A stretch of DNA of 64,000 nucleotides from Sphingopyxis sp. LK2115. Its GTDB lineage: Bacteria; Pseudomonadota; Alphaproteobacteria; Sphingomonadales; Sphingomonadaceae. Shown here piece after piece: positions 17,715 to 25,713 of this stretch; position 1 is the first letter of the stretch, and every line of letters begins with the position of its first letter. The notes beneath the pieces are model-generated. The model was not told the DNA's origin and did not search any database. It saw only the letters and a list, made by a program, of their open reading frames with translations. The stretch spans positions 62,001 through 126,000 of the forward strand of contig NZ_JABWGQ010000042.1 of NCBI RefSeq assembly GCF_014595975.1. Direction: 5' to 3'. The translations under genes were made by a program, and so were the position numbers.

Positions 17715-18461
17715 TCAGAGTCCCGCTGCCGCCGCGATGATCGGCACGAACTTGGCCGCGGTCAGGCTGGCCCCGCCGACCAGCGCACCATCGACGTCGC
17801 CCGCGCCGAGCAGCTCGGCGGCATTGTCGCCATTGACCGAACCGCCATAGAGGATTCGGATCGATTCCGCTGCATCGCCGAACCGTTCCCTGAGCGCGCC
17901 ACGGATCGCGCCGTGCATCGCCGCGACGTCCGCCACGGTCGGAACCAGTCCGGTGCCGATTGCCCAGATGGGTTCATAGGCGATCGCGAACCGCTGCGGA
18001 TCAAAGCTGTCGGGCACCGACCCTTCGACCTGCGCCAGGACATATGCGATCGCGCCGCCCGATTCGCGCACGCCCTGCGGCTCGCCAACGCACAGGATGA
18101 CCGACAGGCCCGCGGCGAGCGCCGCTTGCGCCTTCGCCCGAATATCGGCGTCGCGTTCGCCAAAGCCTTCGCGCCGTTCGCTATGCCCGACGATGACGAG
18201 CGACGCGCCGGCGTCGGCCAGCATCGGCGCCGCGACCGAGCCGGTGAAGGCTCCCGACGCCGCGCTATGGCAATCCTGTCCGCCGACCGCCTTGCCCGGT
18301 GCCGTCGCGGCCATCGCGCCGATCAGCGTGAAGGGCGGGCACAGGGCGACATCGACGCCGGGATGCGCATCGGCGGCGGCGAAGATCGACCGCGCTTCGC
18401 CGAGCGCGCTTTTCAGTCCGTTCATCTTCCAGTTACCGACCACATATTTGCGCCGCGTCAT
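17715..18461 (-). CDS. tpiA: Triosephosphate isomerase
   Basis: Glycolytic/gluconeogenic enzyme interconverting dihydroxyacetone phosphate and glyceraldehyde 3-phosphate. At 248 residues it is full length. The catalytic Lys12 (GNWKMNG), His93 (VGHSERRE) and Glu163 (AYEPIWAIGTG) are all present, as is the phosphate-binding YGGSV loop. It diverges from the PpiD-like gene across 180 bases and precedes secG on the minus strand. Confidence 0.98.
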   Translation of the reverse strand: MTRRKYVVGNWKMNGLKSALGEARSIFAAADAHPGVDVALCPPFTLIGAMAATAPGKAVGGQDCHSAASGAFTGSVAAPMLADAGASLVIVGHSERREGFGERDADIRAKAQAALAAGLSVILCVGEPQGVRESGGAIAYVLAQVEGSVPDSFDPQRFAIAYEPIWAIGTGLVPTVADVAAMHGAIRGALRERFGDAAESIRILYGGSVNGDNAAELLGAGDVDGALVGGASLTAAKFVPIIAAAAGL

Positions 18462-18641
18462 CGCCCCGCTTCTCCCGCTTCTGCGAACAATGATCCGCCC
18501 CTAGCGGCGAAGGTCGCCACGAGGCAAGCGGCGCCGCGATCCGCCGGGTTCGCCTTTCGCGCCTTGATGCCGCGGCATCGCGCCTCTAAAGCAGCGCGCA
18601 ACCGCGCTTCGTTGCGCCCTGCCCGAAAGACCGCCTGTTCC

Positions 18642-20588
18642 ATGATTACCGCCATCCGCGCCATGTTTTCCTCGACGATCGGCAAGTTTCTCGCGCTGGC
18701 CTTTGTCGTTCTGGTCGGCGTCGCCTTTGCGCTCAGCGACGTCACCGGAAACTCGACCTTCGGCGGGATCGGCGGCGCCAATGTGGCAAAGGTCGGTGGC
18801 GAAGAGATCGGTGTCGGCGAACTGCGCGACCGCGTGCGGCAGGCCTATGAGCAGGCGCGCCGTGATCAGCCGGGACTGACGATGGCGGCGTTCGTCGAAG
18901 GCGGCGGACTCGACCAGGTGCTCGGTCAGCTCATCGACGGGCTGGCCTTTGATCAATATGCGACCGAGTTGGGTTTCGGTGTCAGCAAGCGGCTGATCGA
19001 CGGGCGAATCGCCGACCTGCCGGCCTTTGCAGGCGTTTCGGGCAAGTTCGACCAGACGGTGTTCCAGAACTTCCTCCGTCAGAACGGGATCAGCGAAGCA
19101 CAGCTGCGCCGCGACCTTCGTCAACAGATACTGCTCGAACAGCTGGCGGCGCCGATCGCGCAGATGCCGCGGATCGCGTCCGGCATGGCCGAGCCCTATG
19201 CCGCGCTGCTGCTGGAACGACGGCGCGGGCAGGCGACCTTCATCCCGTCAAGCGCGTTCGCGCCCGGAAACGATCCGGGCGATGCGACGTTGCGCCGGTT
19301 CCTGGCGCAGAATGTCGCGAAGTTCACCGTGCCCGAACGCCGCGTGATCCAATATGCGATTTTCGACCGCGCCTCGGTGCCGGTGCCCGCCGTGACCGAC
19401 GCCGAAATCGCGAAGGTGTATCGGGACAATGCCGCGCAATATGCGGCGAGCGAAACGCGCCGTTTCGCGCAGGTGATCCTGCCCGACCAGGCGGCCGCAA
19501 ACAGCCTCGCCGCGAAGGTGCGCGGCGGTGCTTCAATCGCGAGCGCGGCTGCCGAGGCGGGTCTGTCCGCCTCTACGACCGGCGACCTCAGCCAGAGCGC
19601 CTATGCCGCGACCACAAGCGCGTCGGTTGCGAAGGCCGCCTTTGCCGCAAAACGCGGCGAGGTGGTCGGGCCGCTCCAGACCGGCCTCGGCTGGACCGTG
19701 CTGCGCGTCGAGGATGTGACGGCACGCCCGGCCCGCAGCCTGGCCGAAGCAAGCGCGGAGATTCGCGCCGAACTGGCAAAGAGCAAGGCGAACGAGGCGA
19801 TCGTCGATTATTACAATGCAATCCAGGATGCGGTGAACAGCGGCGCGTCGATCGAGGAGGTTGCGTCCGACCGCAAGCTCCAGCTCATCGAGACTCCGGC
19901 GATCCTGCCGAGCGGCCGCGCGCCGGGACAGCCCGGCTTTGCACCCGCGCCAGAACTCGCGCCGGTCATTGCGCAGGCGTTCCAGGTCGGCGGCGAGGGT
20001 GAAGGTCAGATCGCGACGATCGTCGAGAATGAGAAGTTCGCCGTCTTTGCGGTGAAGTCGATCGTTGCCGCCGCGCCGCCGCCCTTCGCGCAAATCCGCG
20101 GCGAACTGCTGTCCGAATGGCGCTTTGCCGAGGGGCAGAAGGTTGCGCGCGACAAGGCGCGCGCGATCGTCAAGGCGGTCGAAGGTGGCAAGACCCTCGA
20201 CGAAGCCGTCGCGGCTGCTGGGCCGAACATCGGCAATGTACAGGCGATCGGCGGTCGCCGCGCCGATCTGGGCGCCAATGGCGACCGGGTGCCGCCCGAA
20301 CTGGCGCTGCTCTTTTCGATGGCAGAGGGCAGCGTAAAGACGCTGGAGATTCCCGGCAATCGCGGCTGGATGGTGATCGCGCTGGCCGAGGTGCAGCGTC
20401 CCGATCCCAAGGCGATCGAACCCGAGCGCATAGCTGCGATTGCGCGGCCGCTGGCGCCCGCCTTTGGCAATGAACTGGTCGAGCAGATGGCGGCCGAGGC
20501 GAAGCGGCGCGCCGGGGTGACGATCAACAGGGAGCTGGTCGACCAGTTGCGCCGCGAACTGACCGGCACCGCGCCGGTCGTCGAATAA
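18642..20588 (+). CDS. ppiD: PpiD-like periplasmic folding factor with SurA-type N-terminal domain
   Basis: A membrane-anchored chaperone of 648 residues. One N-terminal transmembrane helix (FLALAFVVLVGVAFAL, about 15-31) follows a short basic start, as in PpiD. The SurA_N-like domain (ANVAKVGGEEIGVGELRDRVRQ) covers about 45-190. A parvulin-like segment lies near 245-360 (RRFAQVILPDQAAANSLAAKV and GEVVGPLQTGLGWTVLRVEDV). Parvulin activity cannot be judged from sequence. It assists outer-membrane protein folding at the Sec exit site. The ATG at 18642 gives a normal PpiD start; ATG 18663 is possible. trpE begins three bases after the stop. Confidence 0.9.
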   Translation: MITAIRAMFSSTIGKFLALAFVVLVGVAFALSDVTGNSTFGGIGGANVAKVGGEEIGVGELRDRVRQAYEQARRDQPGLTMAAFVEGGGLDQVLGQLIDGLAFDQYATELGFGVSKRLIDGRIADLPAFAGVSGKFDQTVFQNFLRQNGISEAQLRRDLRQQILLEQLAAPIAQMPRIASGMAEPYAALLLERRRGQATFIPSSAFAPGNDPGDATLRRFLAQNVAKFTVPERRVIQYAIFDRASVPVPAVTDAEIAKVYRDNAAQYAASETRRFAQVILPDQAAANSLAAKVRGGASIASAAAEAGLSASTTGDLSQSAYAATTSASVAKAAFAAKRGEVVGPLQTGLGWTVLRVEDVTARPARSLAEASAEIRAELAKSKANEAIVDYYNAIQDAVNSGASIEEVASDRKLQLIETPAILPSGRAPGQPGFAPAPELAPVIAQAFQVGGEGEGQIATIVENEKFAVFAVKSIVAAAPPPFAQIRGELLSEWRFAEGQKVARDKARAIVKAVEGGKTLDEAVAAAGPNIGNVQAIGGRRADLGANGDRVPPELALLFSMAEGSVKTLEIPGNRGWMVIALAEVQRPDPKAIEPERIAAIARPLAPAFGNELVEQMAAEAKRRAGVTINRELVDQLRRELTGTAPVVE

Positions 20589-20590
20589 GC

Positions 20591-22108
20591 GTGAGCCTGG
20601 AGGGCAGGGCCGCCGCGCTCGAAGCGCTCGCCGCGGGACGCGGGGCCGTCGTCTGGCAGCGCCTGATCGCCGACGTCGAAACCCCGGTGTCGGCGGCGCT
20701 CAAGCTGATCGAGCCGGGGCGCGGCGACTGGGTGCTCGAATCGGTGGAAAGCGGCGAGACGCGCGGGCGTTACAGCCTGATCGGCCTCGACCCCGACCTG
20801 ATGTTCGAGGTGTGCGGCGACACCGCACGCGTCAACCGCGACTGGCGATTCGACCGCGACGCCTTTGTCCCGGTCGCGGCGGGGGCGTTGCGGGCGCTGC
20901 GCGATCTCGTTGCCGAATGCCGTTTCGACGTGCCCAAGGGACTGCCCAAGGCGCTGGCGACGCTCGTGGGCTTTTTTGCCTATGAAACCATTGGCCTTGT
21001 TGAACGCATCCCGCGCGCGCCGGGCACGGGGCTTGGCCTGCCCGACATGATTTTCGTGCGTCCGACGACGATTCTCGTCTTCGACCGGCTCGCCGACGAA
21101 CTGTTCCTGATCGCGCCGATCTGGCCCGACGCCCATGGCGCGATCGACCGGATGATCGACACCGCCGAAGAGCGGCTCGAAAGCATCGCGGCACGCCTGT
21201 CGAGCGCGAGCGTCCACGCGGATCGCGTGTCGACTGCATCGCTTCCCTGCGACGTCGCCGCAACACCCGCGACGTCGCCCGAACGCTTTGCCGAGATGGT
21301 GGCGACGGCGAAGGATTATATCGCCGCGGGCGACATTTTTCAGGTGGTGCTATCGCAGCGCTACTCGACGCCGTTCGACCTGCCGCCCTTCGATCTGTAC
21401 CGCGCGCTTCGGCGCGTCAATCCGTCGCCCTTTCTCTATTTTCTCGATCTGCCGGGCTTTGCGCTGATCGGCTCGTCGCCCGAAATATTGGTGCGCGTGC
21501 GCGACGGCGAGATCACGATCCGCCCGATCGCAGGCACGCGCCCGCGCGGACGCACCAGCGCCGAGGACGCCGAGAACCGCGAAAGCCTGCTCGCCGACCC
21601 CAAGGAGCGCGCCGAACATCTGATGCTGCTCGACCTCGGCCGCAACGACGTCGGTCGTGCGGCGATCGGCGGCAGCGTGACCGTAACCGACAGCTATACG
21701 GTCGAGTTTTACAGCCATGTGATGCACATCGTGTCGAACGTCATCGGTCGCATCGCGCCGGGCAAGGACGCGATCGACGCCTTGTTCGCGGGCTTTCCCG
21801 CCGGGACGGTGAGCGGCGCGCCCAAGGTCCGCGCGTGCCAGATCATCGCCGAACTGGAGGCAGATGCGCGCGGGCCTTATGCGGGCGGCGTCGGCTATTT
21901 CGCACCCGACGGCAATATGGACAGTTGCATCGTCCTGCGCACCGCGATCGTCAAGGACGGCATGATGCACGTCCAGGCGGGGGCGGGGATCGTCGCCGAT
22001 AGCGACCCGGCCTATGAACAGCGTGAGTGCGAGGCGAAGGCGGGGGCGCTCTTTACCGCCGCGCGCGAGGCGGTGCGGGTCGCGGGGGCCGCGGGTTACG
22101 GGCAGTAG
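20591..22108 (+). CDS. trpE: Anthranilate synthase component I
   Basis: First step of tryptophan synthesis: chorismate plus glutamine-derived ammonia to anthranilate, together with TrpG. The 505-residue protein has a GTG start directly after ppiD (TAA, two bases, GTG). The N-terminal regulatory domain includes VLESVESGETRGRYSLIG, whose LLES-like block is involved in tryptophan feedback. The C-terminal chorismate-binding domain has FQVVLSQRY, IAGTRPRG, DLGRNDVGR and PAGTVSGAPKVRA. trpG is not in the window. A structured, terminated region follows. Confidence 0.95.
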   Translation: MSLEGRAAALEALAAGRGAVVWQRLIADVETPVSAALKLIEPGRGDWVLESVESGETRGRYSLIGLDPDLMFEVCGDTARVNRDWRFDRDAFVPVAAGALRALRDLVAECRFDVPKGLPKALATLVGFFAYETIGLVERIPRAPGTGLGLPDMIFVRPTTILVFDRLADELFLIAPIWPDAHGAIDRMIDTAEERLESIAARLSSASVHADRVSTASLPCDVAATPATSPERFAEMVATAKDYIAAGDIFQVVLSQRYSTPFDLPPFDLYRALRRVNPSPFLYFLDLPGFALIGSSPEILVRVRDGEITIRPIAGTRPRGRTSAEDAENRESLLADPKERAEHLMLLDLGRNDVGRAAIGGSVTVTDSYTVEFYSHVMHIVSNVIGRIAPGKDAIDALFAGFPAGTVSGAPKVRACQIIAELEADARGPYAGGVGYFAPDGNMDSCIVLRTAIVKDGMMHVQAGAGIVADSDPAYEQRECEAKAGALFTAAREAVRVAGAAGYGQ

Positions 22109-22216
22109 GATTTCGTTGTCCTTTGCGGGCAGCGCACGGCGGCGATGTGGATGCCGGTTTGGGGTCAAGCCGGCTGCTGCCGCATTTTCAATCGGCTGAA
22201 CCTGCCGGAATCACAA

Positions 22217-22246
22217 CGCCCGGGCCTTGTTCCCAAGACCCGGGCG
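22217..22246 (+). terminator. Strong hairpin downstream of trpE, no T-run
   Basis: CGCCCGGG at 22217-22224 and CCCGGGCG at 22239-22246 form a perfect 8-bp stem, extended by CTTG (22226-22229) and CAAG (22234-22237) around a TTCC loop. No run of Ts follows, so this is not a classical intrinsic terminator. It could stabilise the trpE 3' end or belong to the adjacent RNA. Confidence 0.45.
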
Positions 22247-22249
22247 CCT

Positions 22250-22404
22250 GTGACGAACACTCGCCATCCCCCTTGTCGCAGGCCTGGCGAAAGACCTGCG
22301 CTCCCTGGAGCCGGGCCTTCGGGCCGCGTTGTTCCAGAAGCCAGATGGGTAGGTCGGCGGCGGCCTCTTGTCACCCTTCCGCGCTCTGCCGAGCGCGCTT
22401 TTTC
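22250..22404 (+). ncRNA. Candidate structured small RNA (6S-like rod?) with intrinsic terminator
   Basis: The 429-base gap between trpE and lolC has no plausible gene but holds nested complementary segments forming a rod. These are GTGAC 22250-22254 with GTCAC 22370-22374, CCAT 22264-22267 with ATGG 22345-22348, CTGGC 22284-22288 with GCCAG 22340-22344, and CTGGAGC 22305-22311 with GTTCCAG 22331-22337, capped by GGCC-TTCG-GGCC at 22314-22325. CGCAGG 22277-22282 with CCTGCG 22295-22300 gives a competing local hairpin. A perfect terminator follows at once. The rod shape, about 155-nt size and a GGCGGCGGCC segment just before the closing strand resemble 6S RNA, but I cannot confirm the family. 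Confidence 0.5.
22380..22404 (+). terminator. Rho-independent terminator
   Basis: CGCGCTC at 22380-22386 and GAGCGCG at 22391-22397 form a 7-bp GC stem around a TGCC loop, followed by CTTTTTC (22398-22404). It lies about 270 bases after trpE and directly after the closing strand of the candidate RNA, so it probably ends that RNA and any trpE read-through. Confidence 0.8.
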
Positions 22405-22537
22405 AAAGCCCTGTGGCCAATGGGCAACATATGTTGCGAATCGCTCGCATTGCAGCGCCCATTGCCAGCGCCCCGCGACCTGCCTAAAGCGGCGCCATGC
22501 GTGATGCTTCTCCTGCGCCGCAAGGACCGCGTTTTCC

Positions 22538-23788
22538 ATGATTCTCCGCCCTTATGAGCGCGCCATCTTCAAACGCTATCTGCTGCCACAGCGCGGCGAG
22601 GGCTTTATCTTCGTGGCGGCGGCGTTCAGTTTCGTCGCCGTGACGCTGGGCGTCGCGGCGCTGGTCGTCGTGATGAGCGTGATGAACGGCGTGCGCAGCG
22701 ACCTGTTCGACAAGATCGTCGGCCTGAACGGCCATGCAGTCGTGCAGGGGTTCGGCGGACGGCTCGACGACTGGCGCGACGTGCTGGATCAGGCGAAGGC
22801 GACGCCGGGGGTCACCTCGGCCACGCCGCTGATCGAACAGCCGCTGCTTGCGACCTTTGGCGGGCGCGTCGAGGGGGTGCTGGTGCGCGGCATGACCGTG
22901 CCCGACATTCGCAGCAACGCCGTGCTGGGCGGCAAGGTGTTGCAGGGCAGCCTGAACAGCCTGACGCCGGGGTCCGGCAATGTCGCAATCGGCAGCGAAC
23001 TTGCCCGCAACCTGGGCGCGACGGTCGGCTCGAACGTGACGATCATCAATCCGCAGGGCCGCTCGACGCCGTTCGGAACCGTGCCGCGCGAGATCGGTTA
23101 CCGGGTATCGGCGGTGTTCGAGATCGGCGTTTATGACTTTGACAAGGCGTATGTCGTCATGCCGATGGAGGATGCGCAGCTCTTGCTGCTCAGCGGCGAC
23201 CAGATCGGGATGATCGAGGTCAAGACCGAAGATCCCGACCGCGTGGGCGAGATATTGCAGCCTCTCGCCGAAAAGCTGGCGGCGCAGGCGGTCGTGTCCG
23301 ACTGGCGGTCGATGAACGCCAGCCTGTTCGAGGCGCTGTCGATCGAGCGCGTCGCGATGTTCGTGATCCTGTCGCTGATCATCCTGGTCGCGTCGTTCAA
23401 TATCATTTCGTCGCTCATCATGCTGGTGCGCGCCAAGACGCGCGACATGGCGATTTTGCGCACGATGGGCGCGCCGCGCGATTCGGTGATGCGGATATTC
23501 ATGGCGATCGGCCTGTCGATCGGTGTTGCGGGCACGATCGTCGGCATGATCGCCGGCTTCGGGCTGCTCCATTTTCGGCAGGGCGTGCTGCGCGGCGTCG
23601 AGTTTCTGACCGGCCAGCCCTTGTGGGATCCGTCGATCCGCTTTCTGACCGAACTGCCGTCAAAGCCCGATCCGGTCGAAATCGTCGGCATCGCGGTGAT
23701 GGTGATCGTCTTCAGTTTCCTCGCGACGCTCTATCCCGCCTACAAGGCGGCGAATACCGATCCGGTGCAGGTGCTGCGCTATGAATGA
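22538..23788 (+). CDS. lolC: Lipoprotein-releasing ABC transporter permease (LolC/E family)
   Basis: Inner-membrane subunit of the Lol system, which extracts outer-membrane lipoproteins and hands them to LolA. The 416-residue protein has the family topology: one N-terminal helix ([25 protein letters not shown], about 22-46) after [13 protein letters not shown], a large periplasmic domain, and three C-terminal helices (about 270-400). [18 protein letters not shown] is a typical family segment. A single permease next to lolD suggests a homodimeric LolF-like arrangement, common in alphaproteobacteria. It overlaps lolD by eight bases. Confidence 0.95.
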   Translation: MILRPYERAIFKRYLLPQRGEGFIFVAAAFSFVAVTLGVAALVVVMSVMNGVRSDLFDKIVGLNGHAVVQGFGGRLDDWRDVLDQAKATPGVTSATPLIEQPLLATFGGRVEGVLVRGMTVPDIRSNAVLGGKVLQGSLNSLTPGSGNVAIGSELARNLGATVGSNVTIINPQGRSTPFGTVPREIGYRVSAVFEIGVYDFDKAYVVMPMEDAQLLLLSGDQIGMIEVKTEDPDRVGEILQPLAEKLAAQAVVSDWRSMNASLFEALSIERVAMFVILSLIILVASFNIISSLIMLVRAKTRDMAILRTMGAPRDSVMRIFMAIGLSIGVAGTIVGMIAGFGLLHFRQGVLRGVEFLTGQPLWDPSIRFLTELPSKPDPVEIVGIAVMVIVFSFLATLYPAYKAANTDPVQVLRYE

Positions 23789-24458
23789 CGCCGTGCTGGA
23801 ACTCGTCGACCTTCAGCGCAGCTTTGTGCAGGGGGACGTCACCATCGACGTGCTGCGCGGCGTCAACGCGTCGCTGCGCCGTGGCGAGATCGTGGCGCTG
23901 CTGGGGCCGTCGGGGTCGGGCAAGTCGACGATGCTTCAGGCGGTCGGGCTGCTCGAGGGCGGCTTCGGCGGCACGATCCGCATCGACGGCGAGGATGTGA
24001 CGCGATTCCAGCAAGGCGAACGCACCAGGACGCGGCGCGAAAAGATCGGCTTTGTCTATCAGTTTCACCACCTGCTGCCCGATTTCAGCGCGATCGAGAA
24101 TGTCGTGCTGCCGCAGCTCATTCGCGGCGCGGGCCAGGCGGAGGCCGAGGGGCGCGCCGCCGACCTGCTCGGAAGGCTTGGACTCGCCGAACGGCTGCAC
24201 CACAAGCCGAGCAAGCTGTCGGGCGGCGAGCAGCAGCGCGTTGCGGTGGCACGCGCGCTGGCGAACCGGCCCTTGCTCGTGCTCGCCGACGAGCCGACGG
24301 GCAATCTTGACGAGGCGACGGCGGACCGGGTGTTCGACCAATTCGTCGCGCTGGTCCGCGATCATGGGTCGGCGGCGCTCGTCGCGACGCATAATGAACG
24401 GCTCGCGGCGCGGATGGATCGCGTGTTGCGCTTGCACGAAGGGCATATCGAGGCTTAG
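23781..24458 (+). CDS. lolD: Lipoprotein-releasing ABC transporter ATPase LolD
   Basis: Cytoplasmic ATPase that powers lipoprotein release with the preceding permease. At 225 residues it has Walker [10 protein letters not shown], the Q-loop ([18 protein letters not shown]), signature [15 protein letters not shown] and Walker [15 protein letters not shown], with the H-loop in VATHNERLA. The FHHLLPDF form is characteristic of LolD within the MacB-like ATPases. Its start lies inside the last codons of the permease gene. Confidence 0.96.
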   Translation: MNDAVLELVDLQRSFVQGDVTIDVLRGVNASLRRGEIVALLGPSGSGKSTMLQAVGLLEGGFGGTIRIDGEDVTRFQQGERTRTRREKIGFVYQFHHLLPDFSAIENVVLPQLIRGAGQAEAEGRAADLLGRLGLAERLHHKPSKLSGGEQQRVAVARALANRPLLVLADEPTGNLDEATADRVFDQFVALVRDHGSAALVATHNERLAARMDRVLRLHEGHIEA

Positions 24459-24489
24459 GCTCCTTCCATCAGAGGTAGGGGGATTGCCG

Positions 24490-25089
24490 ATGACCATCCG
24501 TTTCATGGTGGCGCTGCTTGCCCTGGTGCTGGGCGGTGCGAGCGCTGGACGGGCTCAATCGCCGCCGCCCCCGCCGCCGTCGGCGCCACCGCCGCCGCCA
24601 CCCATATTGCCCCCGCCGATCTTGCCCGCGCCGCCGACCTGCATCGGCCCCGAATATCGCGCCTTTGATTTCTGGGTCGGCGAATGGGACGTCTTTGCCA
24701 ACGGTGCGACCACACAGGTCGCGACAAGCAGCATCGAGGCGATGTTCGGCGGCTGTGCGATCCGCGAGACCCGGAAGCCCTTCAAGGGCGCGGGTGGCGG
24801 CTCGTTCAGCCATTATGACAAGGAACGCCGCCGCTGGCGGCAGGCGTGGGTCGACGGCAGCGGGACGCGGGTTGATTTCGACGGCGGCGTCGCCGAAGGG
24901 CGGATGGTGCTGACGGGGCATTGGGCGAATGTTGCCGGAGAGGGCAAGGACGGCTTGATCCGCATGACCTTTAGCAAACTGCCGGGCGGCGCGGTACGCC
25001 AGCATGGCGAACAGTCGCTCGATCACGGGCTGACGTGGGCGACGAGTTTCGATTTCGTCTACAGGCCGCGCAAGGCGAAGGAGGATTGA
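24490..25089 (+). CDS. Secreted DUF1579-like protein with polyproline segment
   Basis: A 199-residue protein with a signal peptide (MTIRFMVALLALVLGGASAGRAQ, cleavage after about residue 22). A proline-rich spacer of about 25 residues (24-50) follows, then a compact domain starting FDFWVGEWDV (about 59-68). That motif and the following beta-rich pattern (RRRWRQAWVDGSGTRVDF) resemble DUF1579-type calycin-like proteins. The role is unknown. ATG 24490 follows AGGTAGGGGG. It lies 31 bases after lolD and two bases before the glutathione peroxidase. Confidence 0.8.
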   Translation: MTIRFMVALLALVLGGASAGRAQSPPPPPPSAPPPPPPILPPPILPAPPTCIGPEYRAFDFWVGEWDVFANGATTQVATSSIEAMFGGCAIRETRKPFKGAGGGSFSHYDKERRRWRQAWVDGSGTRVDFDGGVAEGRMVLTGHWANVAGEGKDGLIRMTFSKLPGGAVRQHGEQSLDHGLTWATSFDFVYRPRKAKED

Positions 25090-25090
25090 T

Positions 25091-25576
25091 ATGGGGCTTT
25101 ACGATCTTTCGGCGAAGCTGCCGGGCGGCGGCGCGCAGCCGCTCGCGGACTATCGGGGCAAGGTGCTGCTGATCGTCAACACCGCATCGAAATGCGGCTT
25201 CACCCCGCAATATGAAGGGCTGGAGCAACTGTATCGCGATTACAAGGATCGCGGGTTCGAGATATTGGCTTTTCCGTGCAACCAGTTCGGCGCGCAGGAA
25301 CCCGGCGACGCCGAGGAGATCCGCAATTTCTGTTCGCTGACCTATGATGTTTCGTTTCCGCTGATGGCAAAGATCGACGTCAATGGCGACGATGCCGACC
25401 CGATCTTCAAGCATCTGAAGAAGGAAAAGACCGGCCTTCTGGGCAGCGCGATCAAGTGGAACTTCACCAAGTTCCTCGTCGATCGCGACGGCAAGGTTGT
25501 GTCGCGGCACGCGCCGACGACGACGCCGGAGCAGCTGCGCAAAGAGATTGAGGACCTGTTGGGACAGTCCTTCTGA
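25091..25576 (+). CDS. Glutathione peroxidase family thiol peroxidase
   Basis: A cysteine-type GPx of 161 residues, reducing peroxides with thioredoxin or glutathione. The catalytic set is visible: Cys35 (NTASKCGFTPQY), Gln65 (FPCNQFGAQEPG) and Trp123-Asn124 (KWNFTKFL). No signal peptide is present, so it is cytosolic. It follows the DUF1579-like gene after one base. Confidence 0.93.
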   Translation: MGLYDLSAKLPGGGAQPLADYRGKVLLIVNTASKCGFTPQYEGLEQLYRDYKDRGFEILAFPCNQFGAQEPGDAEEIRNFCSLTYDVSFPLMAKIDVNGDDADPIFKHLKKEKTGLLGSAIKWNFTKFLVDRDGKVVSRHAPTTTPEQLRKEIEDLLGQSF

Positions 25577-25580
25577 GATT

Positions 25581-25659
25581 CGTCATTGCAGGCGAAGCGA
25601 ACGCCGGGGCGTTTCGCCACTCTGGATTGCCACGCCGCCTCCGGCTCCTCGCCATGACG
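25581..25659. repeat. CGTCATTGC-type imperfect inverted repeat
   Basis: The 137-base gap before dnaE starts with CGTCATTGCAGGCGAAGCG (25581-25599) and ends with a degenerate complement (CTCCTCGCCATGACG, to 25659), with GGATTGCCACGCC between. This is a worn copy of the CGTCATTGCGAGCGAAGC intergenic element common in alphaproteobacteria. It is not coding. Confidence 0.55.
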
Positions 25660-25713
25660 TTTTTGTGAAACGAGGCCATGGTCGAATCATCGGGTTCACG
25701 TTAGCGTCCCCCG

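Noticed and set aside
15322-17850. Plus-strand 842-codon frame opposite pyrG and secG
   Set aside because: Overlaps three conserved minus-strand genes and their intergenic repeat, so it cannot be a real protein.
22027-22557. Plus-strand frame of 176 codons across the trpE-lolC gap
   Set aside because: Starts inside trpE, reads through hairpins and the terminator, and shows no protein-like pattern. The RNA explanation fits better.
24541-24650. Polyproline codon run in the DUF1579-like gene as a DNA repeat
   Set aside because: CCG/CCC codons give a proline spacer after a signal peptide in a gene with a good ribosome site. It is coding, with no separate repeat function seen.
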